Shown here one piece after another: positions 1-5,800 of a stretch of DNA of 6,910 bases. The translations under genes and the position numbers were made by a program. The DNA lies in NCBI GenBank assembly GCA_018882625.1, contig VERO01000117.1, forward strand, positions 1 to 6,910, written 5' to 3'. The notes beneath the pieces were generated by a model, which saw only the letters and a list, made by a program, of their open reading frames with translations, ran no database searches and was not told the origin of the DNA. This DNA is from Phycisphaerales bacterium. GTDB taxonomy: Bacteria > Planctomycetota > Phycisphaerae > Phycisphaerales > SM1A02. The number at the start of each line of letters is the position of its first letter. The stretch's first letter is position 1.

Positions 1-750
1 CTGGTGAACCGGGACGCGACGCCGGGCCGGGCCAACAGGTGGGTCGCACGCCGGGCCACGGAGACCGTGTCGGCGGTGCCGGTGCCGGGCCGCCCGGGGT
101 TCGCCTCATCGGTGGTGGGGATGCCCATCCGGCGGACTGCCATCGCGCCCTCATCGCCCGAGGCGTGCCGTGAGGAGCTTGGACTTGATCCGGGCTCGCC
201 CGTGCTTCTGGTGACTGGTGCATCGCAGGGGGCGCAGACGATCAACGGCATGATGCAGGCGCTGGTGCGCGCCAGCGCGGGGGCGTTCGAGCACTGGCAG
301 GTGCTGCACCTGTGCGGCGCGGCCGGCGCGGCCAGCGAGCTGGTTCACGCGTATCGCGAGGCGGGAGTGCGCGCGGCCGTGCTGCCCTTCCTGCACCGGA
401 TGGGGCTCGCGTGGGGTGCGGCGGAGCTCGCCGTGAGCAGGGCGGGCGCCAACTCGGTCGCCGAGGCGCAGGCCAACCACGTGCCCACGATCTTCGTGCC
501 CTACCCGTGGCACAAGGACCTTCACCAGCGCGAGAACGCGCAGCCCCTCGTGGATGCCGGCGGGGCGGAGATGGCGCTCGATGCCATGGATGTCCAGCGG
601 AACGTGGCGACGATCGGTGCGCGGGTGCTTGCGCTGATGGGTGACGCGGGGTGCCGGCAGTCGATGCGGCAGGCGCTGCAGCTTCGGGACGGTGGTGACG
701 CGGCCGCCAGGATCGCCTACCGCGCGCTCCGTGGCGCGTGGCCACCGTGA
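1..750 (+). CDS. murG: UDP-N-acetylglucosamine--N-acetylmuramyl-(pentapeptide) pyrophosphoryl-undecaprenol N-acetylglucosamine transferase MurG, C-terminal part (5' end outside window)
   Basis: MurG adds GlcNAc from UDP-GlcNAc to lipid I to make lipid II, on the inner face of the cytoplasmic membrane. About 249 residues are visible, open to the left edge, so the N-terminal acceptor-binding domain is mostly missing. The visible part starts near the end of that domain (a PGRANRW segment, compare the family PGxxNrwla), followed by VVGMPIR (family GNPVR). The C-terminal Rossmann domain then shows VTGASQGAQTIN, matching the GGSQGA loop, and SRAGANSVAE with HKDLHQRENAQ, matching the donor-binding SRAGAxTvaE and Q..NA segments. 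By alignment to E. coli MurG, the nucleotide-sugar-contacting Glu and Gln are kept. The stop overlaps the start of dinB by 4 bases. The EQN-like motif of the family reads VNRD here, so this is a divergent member, but the overall match is clear. Confidence 0.93.
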   Translation: MVNRDATPGRANRWVARRATETVSAVPVPGRPGFASSVVGMPIRRTAIAPSSPEACREELGLDPGSPVLLVTGASQGAQTINGMMQALVRASAGAFEHWQVLHLCGAAGAASELVHAYREAGVRAAVLPFLHRMGLAWGAAELAVSRAGANSVAEAQANHVPTIFVPYPWHKDLHQRENAQPLVDAGGAEMALDAMDVQRNVATIGARVLALMGDAGCRQSMRQALQLRDGGDAAARIAYRALRGAWPP

Positions 751-1994
751 CCGCCGGGCGGACGATCCTGCACGCGGACCTCGACGCGTTCTTCGCCAGC
801 GTCGAGCAGATGGACAATCCGGCATGGCGCGGCAAGCCGCTCCTTGTGGGTGGCCTTGGCCCGAGGGCTGTTGTGGCGGCCGCGAGCTACGAGGCGCGAA
901 AGTTCGGATGCCGCAGCGCGATGCCGATGCGGACGGCTCGGGGGCTGTGCCCCGGGGCGATCGTGGCCCGGCCCCGCATGCAGCGCTACTCGGAGCTCTC
1001 GCGGCGGTTCATGGCGATCCTGAGGGACCACTCGCCACTGGTGCAGGCGCTCTCGATCGACGAGGCGTTCCTCGATGTGACGGGGACTGAGCGGCTGCTC
1101 GGCAGCGGCGAGCAGGTGGCGGAAGCGATCCGCGGCCGCGTGAGGCATGAGCTCGGCGTCACGTGCTCGATTGGCGTGGCGCCGACGATGCTCGTGGCCA
1201 AGCTCGCCTCCGATATGCGAAAGCCCGACGGACTGACGGTGATCCGCAGCGGGGACCTGCCTGGGGCGCTCGCGCACCTTCCGATCGAGCGGATGTGGGG
1301 CGTCGGTCCGACAAGCGCGGCAGCGCTGCGGGCGAGGGGGATCTGCTCCTTCGGCGACCTCCACCGCATGAGGCGAGCAGACGCGGCGTCGGCGCTCGGT
1401 GAGGGCGGCGGATCGCTGTGGGACATGGCACATGGCATCGATGCCCGCGAGGTGAGTCCGAGTCGGGAGGCGAAGTCGATCGGGCGTGAGGAGACCTTCG
1501 ATGAGGACCTGAAGTCGCTTGAGGACGCGCATGCGGCGATGGCACGGCTCGTTGAGGCCGTGGGGACGAGGCTCCGGGCGCAGGGACTCTCATGCAGGAC
1601 CGTGACGGTCAAGATCCGCAGCGGCAACTTCACGACAGTCACGCGCCGCGTGACGCTCGATGCCGCCACTGACCGCACGGATGTGCTCTGGTCGTGCGCC
1701 CGGGACCTGCTGACGCGCTGGGCGTCGTCCGGGTTCGTGCCGGTGCGGCTGGTTGGCGTGAGCGCGAGCGCGCTGGTGGCGCGCGCGGACGCCGCGGCGC
1801 TGTTCGTCGATGCGGGCGAGGATCGTGCACGGCGGATCGATGCGGCCCGTGACGCCGCAGTGCGCAAGTTCGGGCCAGGCGCCATCGGCACGGCGGTGAC
1901 CCTGCGCGGTGCGGAGGGGGCCGCATCGGCGTTACCCTCGGCCGGCGATGATGCCGATGACCGGAGTCGCAGCGGGGTTCACGATGGCCGGTGA
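747..1994 (+). CDS. dinB: DNA polymerase IV (Y-family translesion polymerase)
   Basis: DinB is a low-fidelity polymerase that copies past damaged template bases, usually as part of the DNA-damage response. I chose the GTG at 747 (415 residues) because it forms a GTGA overlap with the murG stop and places the N-terminal TILHADLDAFFASVE at the usual distance; a GTG at 738 is also possible. Counting from 747, the metal-binding residues are Asp11 and Asp105-Glu106 (SIDEAF), with Phe16 as the likely steric gate. YEARKFGCRSAMP is the conserved finger segment, a helix-hairpin-helix thumb follows around RMWGVGPTSAAALR, and the little finger begins near SIGREETF. The family usually has about 350 residues; here about 35 polar residues follow the normal end (VRKFGPGAIGTA), and this tail overlaps the next gene. 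The usual QLxLF clamp-binding motif is degenerate (DAAALF). No SOS box could be recognised, and the gene probably relies on transcription from murG. Confidence 0.97.
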   Translation: MTAGRTILHADLDAFFASVEQMDNPAWRGKPLLVGGLGPRAVVAAASYEARKFGCRSAMPMRTARGLCPGAIVARPRMQRYSELSRRFMAILRDHSPLVQALSIDEAFLDVTGTERLLGSGEQVAEAIRGRVRHELGVTCSIGVAPTMLVAKLASDMRKPDGLTVIRSGDLPGALAHLPIERMWGVGPTSAAALRARGICSFGDLHRMRRADAASALGEGGGSLWDMAHGIDAREVSPSREAKSIGREETFDEDLKSLEDAHAAMARLVEAVGTRLRAQGLSCRTVTVKIRSGNFTTVTRRVTLDAATDRTDVLWSCARDLLTRWASSGFVPVRLVGVSASALVARADAAALFVDAGEDRARRIDAARDAAVRKFGPGAIGTAVTLRGAEGAASALPSAGDDADDRSRSGVHDGR

Positions 1995-2856
1995 CGCCGG
2001 CGCGCTCGACGCGTGGATGGACCTGCTTGGCCGGCTCCACCCGCTCATGGTGCACTTCCCGGTCGCGCTTGTGATCGTGGCTGCGCTGGTGGAGCTGTGG
2101 CGAGCGGTGCTGCGGCACGAGGGCCCCTCGCCATTCGCGCGAGTTGCGGTGTGGTTCGCAGCCCTGTTCGGGATCGCAGCGGCCAGCAGTGGTTGGGCCA
2201 ACGCGGCGTACGGCGGCGACTCCGCATCCGTGAGCCTGTTCCTGCACCGCTGGGGCGGGGTCGCCGTTGCGGTGCTGCTGGTTGCGCTGGCCATTGCCGG
2301 CACGCAGGCCTCGAGGGCGGGCCACGCGGCGTGGAGCGGCCTCTGGCGCATGGGGCTGGTGCTCTGCGCAGGGCTTGTGGCGGCGGTTGGCCACTTTGGA
2401 GGCAATCTGGTGCACGGCGAGGGCTACGTGACGCGCGCGCTGTGGAACGCACTCGATGCATCCCTGCGTCCGGCGCAGGCACCTGCCAGCGACACGTCAG
2501 CTGGTGGTGCGCGTGCCGGTGCGGAGACGGTCGCCGTAGTTCATGCCGGTGCGGTGGGCTCATACGCCGACATCCTTCCCATCTTCGAGAGCCACTGCTT
2601 CGACTGCCACGGTGGCGGGAAGCAGAAGGCCGGAATCAGGCTTGACGATCCGGCATCTCTGATTGGCCAGCAGCGCCAGGGTCGGACGATGGTCAAGCCC
2701 GGAGATCCGGATGCAAGCTCACTCCTGACCGTGCTGACACTTCTGGTCGATGACGAGCTCGCCATGCCGCCTGAGGGCGATCGGCTCTCTGCCGCCGAGA
2801 TCGCCAAGGTGCGTGCATGGATTGCGGCCGGAGCGCCGGTGCCCGATCCCCGCTGA
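1984..2856 (+). CDS. Membrane protein with DUF2231 domain fused to a planctomycete-type cytochrome c domain
   Basis: Starting at ATG 1984 the product has 290 residues. Four hydrophobic helices (about 18-39, 51-73, 85-106, 120-142) match DUF2231 in layout, including the LHPLMVHFP opening and HFGGNLVHGEG close. Arg and His sit in the loops after helices 1 and 3, predicting both ends outside. That puts the C-terminal domain in the periplasm, where heme c attachment occurs. A linker of about 50 residues leads to a heme-binding CFDCH (Cys205, Cys208, His209), RLDD, KPGDPDASSL and MPP (Met261, probable sixth ligand), the pattern of the short planctomycete cytochrome c domain (PSCyt1 type). The likely role is electron transfer at the membrane; partner and substrate are unknown. 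In-frame ATGs at 1948, 1951 and 1957 are alternative starts, and none has a strong ribosome binding site. The gene overlaps dinB by 11 bases or more, and its last 316 bases are antisense to the gene ending at 2541. Confidence 0.9.
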   Translation: MAGDAGALDAWMDLLGRLHPLMVHFPVALVIVAALVELWRAVLRHEGPSPFARVAVWFAALFGIAAASSGWANAAYGGDSASVSLFLHRWGGVAVAVLLVALAIAGTQASRAGHAAWSGLWRMGLVLCAGLVAAVGHFGGNLVHGEGYVTRALWNALDASLRPAQAPASDTSAGGARAGAETVAVVHAGAVGSYADILPIFESHCFDCHGGGKQKAGIRLDDPASLIGQQRQGRTMVKPGDPDASSLLTVLTLLVDDELAMPPEGDRLSAAEIAKVRAWIAAGAPVPDPR

Positions 2857-4580
2857 CGCATCGCCTGACGCTCGACGAAGTCACGGACGACAGGGTCTGC
2901 GGCGAGAACTCCAGCCGTCGCGTTCGAGGATCCCGGTCGATCATGGTCCAGGCAGTGGGCTGCCGCCCAGCGACGGCCCTGCGCGTCGAGCATGGCCCCG
3001 TACTCCGCACGCGACAGCGACGGCGCGATGTCCGTGGGGCTCGACTCCGACACCGCGGCGTCGGGATCTGGGGGAAGCGAGGATGCGATCAGGAGGTGCC
3101 GAGACACGACGAGCTCGATGGCGGATTCGGGAGCGCCGCGGTCGGCCAAGGTCTCCGCGAGGGCGACGAGGGCCATCGCATCAACGCTTCTGGGCAGGCC
3201 GCGGGTGCGACGCAGCTGCTCGGCATCGGCCAAGGCGCCGGCGAGTCTCTTGCAGTCTCCCGAGATTGCAGCGTGCCACACGTTGGCGGCTGCGCGCGCG
3301 TGGGCGGCGGACTCATCGGCCGATGCTCCGAGGATCATCTCGCTCGTGTACGGCTCGGGAAGCGTGGCTCCCGCGGTGACGTGCTGCAGCAGGGCGATTC
3401 TGGCCTGTGCGTCGAGCCATCCATGCGACGGTGCGCAGAGCGATTCGCGGGTCAGGTTCCGCGACCGTGGATCTGCAGCCCACGTCAGTGCTGCCCGAAC
3501 CCTCTGGCCCTCGGTCCAGATCGCGCGCAGCTCCGGTGTGCCCCCGTGCGCACGGCGGCTCTGGCGGACCAGCAGTTCGGACGGTCGCTGGCGCAGCGCC
3601 ACGGCGACAGAGGCTCGCGTGGACTCGACCTGATCGGGCGCATCCTCGCCCGAATCCCGCCGGCGATGCGAGCTGACCACCCACGGTGCGACCCTGGTCA
3701 CGTCGCACTCGGGCATTGCCATGCGAAGCTCTCCCCCCCGGTCCGCCCGGGATGGCAGGGGCGCGCGCGTGGCCGTGAGCGTGAACGGCGGCGCCCAGAT
3801 CCAGTGCCGGGCCGCATCTGCGAAGTCGTAGGTGTCGGCAAGCTGGTCGAGCGGAGCGGGTGCCCCTGGCCAGGGGTCCTGCATGCGACCGGAGCCCCAG
3901 CACTCGACATCGGTCCCGTCGTGGGACAGGCGGATGGTGGTCCGGTCTGGGACAAGCGGGGCATCGAATCCGCGCAGACCGACCATGGGCTCATGCCAAA
4001 CCGGTCGCGCGACGATGCCCCGCTCGTCGTGAATGACGCGCCACCGTATCGCGCACGGGAAGTCGGCTCCCGACGCCTCCGCGAAGTACGTCACCACATC
4101 GGCCACCAGCGGACCCGCAGAGCGTGGGCGCGGGATGGCATCCCGACGTGCCGCCATCGCAGAGGCAAGGCGCGTGGCGTCAACGCCGTTGGCGGCGCCG
4201 AACGCCACATGGTCACAGGAGATCACCGATGCGAGCAGCTCCGATGCATCCGATTCGCCCGCCCCGATGCGTGCGGTCAGCGCGGCCGCGAGGAATGCCC
4301 AGTCGGTCGAGCGCTTCCTCGCGAGCAGCAGCGCGTGATCGCCTCCAAGCGTGGCGCTCGCGAGGGAAGCCCGCATCCGTGCGGACTCCCTCGACAGGAG
4401 CACCTCGACACCTGCCCGCGACTCCTCCGGCTGCATCCCTGCAGGCGCGGTGGTGTCTGGTGGCCGATCATCCGGGTGGGCTGCCGGGAGCAGCAGGGCT
4501 GATGCGACGAGGATCGCTGCGCCCGCGAACGGGCGCAGCGACCGTGCGGCCAGGCCGTGCCGGTGCGCTCCGGTGGCCAT
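2541..4580 (-). CDS. Large predicted secreted protein of unknown function, with an antisense-overlapping C-terminus
   Basis: I do not recognise a family. The frame encodes 679 residues. An N-terminal signal peptide is visible: a basic start, then a hydrophobic run around 18-33 (AGAAILVASALLLPAA) followed by a polar acidic stretch. The body is rich in Ala and Arg. The middle (about 160-300) looks like beta structure with scattered Cys (FPCAIRW, VECWGSG, PECDVTR). Residues about 420-500 look like repeated helices (KRLAGALADAEQLRR, AMALVALAETLADRG), possibly an alpha-solenoid. Third codon positions are G/C-rich, supporting real coding. ATG 4580 lies 3 bases after the stop of the upstream secreted-protein gene, with GGGG just upstream, so the two form an operon. 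The last 105 or so residues (after VVRDFVERQAM) are antisense to the cytochrome gene and become Ser/Arg-rich with little protein-like character. The functional protein may end near 574, with the rest a readthrough tail. Confidence 0.72.
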   Translation of the reverse strand: MATGAHRHGLAARSLRPFAGAAILVASALLLPAAHPDDRPPDTTAPAGMQPEESRAGVEVLLSRESARMRASLASATLGGDHALLLARKRSTDWAFLAAALTARIGAGESDASELLASVISCDHVAFGAANGVDATRLASAMAARRDAIPRPRSAGPLVADVVTYFAEASGADFPCAIRWRVIHDERGIVARPVWHEPMVGLRGFDAPLVPDRTTIRLSHDGTDVECWGSGRMQDPWPGAPAPLDQLADTYDFADAARHWIWAPPFTLTATRAPLPSRADRGGELRMAMPECDVTRVAPWVVSSHRRRDSGEDAPDQVESTRASVAVALRQRPSELLVRQSRRAHGGTPELRAIWTEGQRVRAALTWAADPRSRNLTRESLCAPSHGWLDAQARIALLQHVTAGATLPEPYTSEMILGASADESAAHARAAANVWHAAISGDCKRLAGALADAEQLRRTRGLPRSVDAMALVALAETLADRGAPESAIELVVSRHLLIASSLPPDPDAAVSESSPTDIAPSLSRAEYGAMLDAQGRRWAAAHCLDHDRPGSSNATAGVLAADPVVRDFVERQAMRQRGSGTGAPAAIHARTLAISAAESRSPSGGMASSSSTRSVSTVRSELASGSPGLTIVRPWRCWPIRDAGSSSLIPAFCFPPPWQSKQWLSKMGRMSAYEPTAPA

Positions 4581-4583
4581 CGC

Positions 4584-5540
4584 TTACCCCGCACCAATCG
4601 AGAGGTCAGCGCTCGCCGACGCGCTCGACATGCCGTTGTCGCCCACGGCGGCGGACACGGACACCGCAGCAGCTCCCTGCACCGACACCCGCACCCCGCG
4701 GTTCGTGAACGCGCAGTAGCGGCGTCCGGGCGTGATCGTGAAGGATGCGGCGCCCACGGCAGCGCCATCGCCAGACGTGGACCACTCGTCGCGCGAGGAG
4801 ATCGTCCCCCGGACATTCGGCCTCGTCAGGTCCACCTCGCTGCCGAGGGTGCCCGAGATCTCGAACCGCTCCGAGGTGCTGTCGTACTGCACCCGTCCCT
4901 CAAGGTTGATGGGGCTGAGCGTGAAGGGCAGCGAACCCGGTCCGGATGTGGACCCCGAGGCCGAGGACGTGGCCGCCGCAGAGCATCCCACGCGCGGCGA
5001 CGCGGCGACGCCGATCGTCATGGTGCCGCCACCGAGCGACTCGAGGCTGACTGGCCGTGGGCATGCCGGGAACGCCCCGCGCCACGACTCGCGCCACGAC
5101 GTGGAGAAGATCGCCCGCGCGGAACCGGTGAGCGCACCCTGGCCCCAGAAGTGGCTCGATCCGTCGACCGATGCCGAGACGTGCACGCTCCCGGGCATCG
5201 CGAGGCTCCTGCGGCAGAATCGCCAGCGCGTGCCGTTGACCGCATGCTGCCCCTCGTCATTCATGGGCCTTGCTGGGATCAGCATCGGCTCTCCCTCCCG
5301 CTTGACCCATTCGCCGGGCCCGCAGTTGCACGCGGTGTCCTCTCCCGGGCCCTGTGTGGTTCCCGACCCGTCCCCGCAGAGGATCTCCATGTCGGGGCAG
5401 GGCTCTCCGCCGAGGTCCGCGAGGGCAGGCGGTGCGGTGACGGCGACGATGGACGCGAGAAGCGCGAGGTGGTGCACGGCGACCCTCGTGCGGACCGGCA
5501 TGAGGACTTGAGGCGCGATCAGTTGCATGTTCCCAGCCAT
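4584..5540 (-). CDS. Small secreted Ser/Gly-rich protein of unknown function
   Basis: The product has 318 residues from ATG 5540. I chose that start because a strong purine-rich ribosome binding site (GGGGAGGGAG) lies just upstream and because everything upstream in the same frame is low-complexity Arg/Pro/Ser sequence running through the tRNA. A signal peptide is visible: VRTRVAVHH, then the hydrophobic LALLASIVAVTAPPALA, with likely cleavage after Ala41. The mature part begins with a Cys-rich segment (PCPDMEILCGDG, CNCGPGEW). It continues with beta-like alternating sequence containing further Cys residues, a Ser/Gly/Ala linker near GCSAAATSSASGS, and an alternating Ser/Val/Ala C-terminus. 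No family is recognised and no membrane anchor or sorting signal is seen at the C-terminus. An extracellular or outer-envelope role is inferred. It is the first gene of a two-gene unit with the large secreted protein. ATG 5501 would give a shorter signal peptide but lacks a ribosome binding site. Confidence 0.8.
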   Translation of the reverse strand: MAGNMQLIAPQVLMPVRTRVAVHHLALLASIVAVTAPPALADLGGEPCPDMEILCGDGSGTTQGPGEDTACNCGPGEWVKREGEPMLIPARPMNDEGQHAVNGTRWRFCRRSLAMPGSVHVSASVDGSSHFWGQGALTGSARAIFSTSWRESWRGAFPACPRPVSLESLGGGTMTIGVAASPRVGCSAAATSSASGSTSGPGSLPFTLSPINLEGRVQYDSTSERFEISGTLGSEVDLTRPNVRGTISSRDEWSTSGDGAAVGAASFTITPGRRYCAFTNRGVRVSVQGAAAVSVSAAVGDNGMSSASASADLSIGAG

Positions 5541-5546
5541 GGGCAG

Positions 5547-5556
5547 CTCCCTCCCC
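5547..5556 (-). promoter_or_regulatory. Ribosome binding site deciding the start at 5540
   Basis: The minus strand reads GGGGAGGGAG, ending 6 bases before ATG 5540. It is the strongest Shine-Dalgarno-like run I found in the window. It supports the 318-residue start over a much longer in-frame extension, and its first two bases overlap the 3' arm of a GC-rich hairpin. Confidence 0.7.
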
Positions 5557-5572
5557 GCCGGCGAGCCGGCGG
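5555..5572 (-). promoter_or_regulatory. GC-rich inverted repeat abutting the ribosome binding site
   Basis: A perfect 8-base inverted repeat, CCGCCGGC and GCCGGCGG, is separated by 2 bases, giving a practical stem of 7 base pairs and a 4-base loop. In the minus-strand RNA its 3' arm runs into the ribosome binding site of the secreted-protein gene at 5540. It could affect ribosome access, or be chance in a GC-rich leader. The symmetry is seen directly; a regulatory role is inference. Confidence 0.4.
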
Positions 5573-5688
5573 AATCTGTGGACGATGAGTGACTCGTGGC
5601 GCCCGCAACGCGCGGACGGCAGCTCGGCCACCCTAGCGGGCGCGCGAGGGCCGTCTCCCGTCTGCATCCGTTTTTCTGCGAAGACTGC

Positions 5689-5708
5689 GGGCGGCGCACG
5701 CGCCGCCC
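5689..5708 (-). terminator. Strong GC hairpin after tRNA-Arg, possible terminator or processing stem
   Basis: An 8-base-pair perfect stem (GGGCGGCG with CGCCGCCC) closes a 4-base loop, starting 17 bases past the 3' end of the tRNA on the minus strand. It is well placed to end or protect the tRNA transcript. There is no U-run after it on the minus strand (a five-base A run follows further on), so it is not a classical intrinsic terminator. Confidence 0.4.
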
Positions 5709-5725
5709 CACACCGCGAGGGGCAA

Positions 5726-5800
5726 CGCCCCGGCGTGGACTCGAACCACGGACCTGCCGCTTAGAAGGCGGCTGCTCTAATCCGACTGAGCTACCGGGGC
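5726..5800 (-). tRNA. tRNA-Arg, anticodon UCU
   Basis: All cloverleaf parts are present over 75 bases on the minus strand. The acceptor GCCCCGG pairs perfectly with CCGGGGC, followed by discriminator G. TA occupies positions 8-9 and the D-arm is GCTC/GAGC with loop AGTCGGATTA. The anticodon stem GCCGC/GCGGC carries loop CTTCTAA, giving anticodon TCT (UCU), which reads AGA and AGG. The variable loop is AGGTC, and the T-arm CGTGG/CCACG has loop TTCGAGT. The 3' CCA is not encoded (GTTG follows), so it must be added by CCA-adding enzyme. AGA and AGG should be rare codons in such a GC-rich genome. The first 10 bases overlap the 3' end of the upstream nuclease-fold gene, whose TAG stop is formed by tRNA positions 8-10. 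Confidence 0.97.

Noticed and set aside
717..1532. 271-codon open frame on the minus strand inside dinB
   Set aside because: It is antisense to well-conserved polymerase motifs and its product is Arg/His/Pro-rich noise.
2817..4502. 561-codon open frame on the plus strand
   Set aside because: It lies antisense to the secreted-protein gene. Its translation is Arg/Gly/Cys-rich without any domain, signal peptide or initiation context, and high GC explains the lack of stops.
4557..5588. 343-codon open frame on the plus strand
   Set aside because: It is antisense to the small secreted protein and is very rich in Arg and Gly with no recognisable motif; a shadow of GC-rich coding sequence.
5726..5800. 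tRNA-Arg as an integration site for a genomic island
   Set aside because: No integrase gene and no repeat of the tRNA 3' end was seen on either side within this window.
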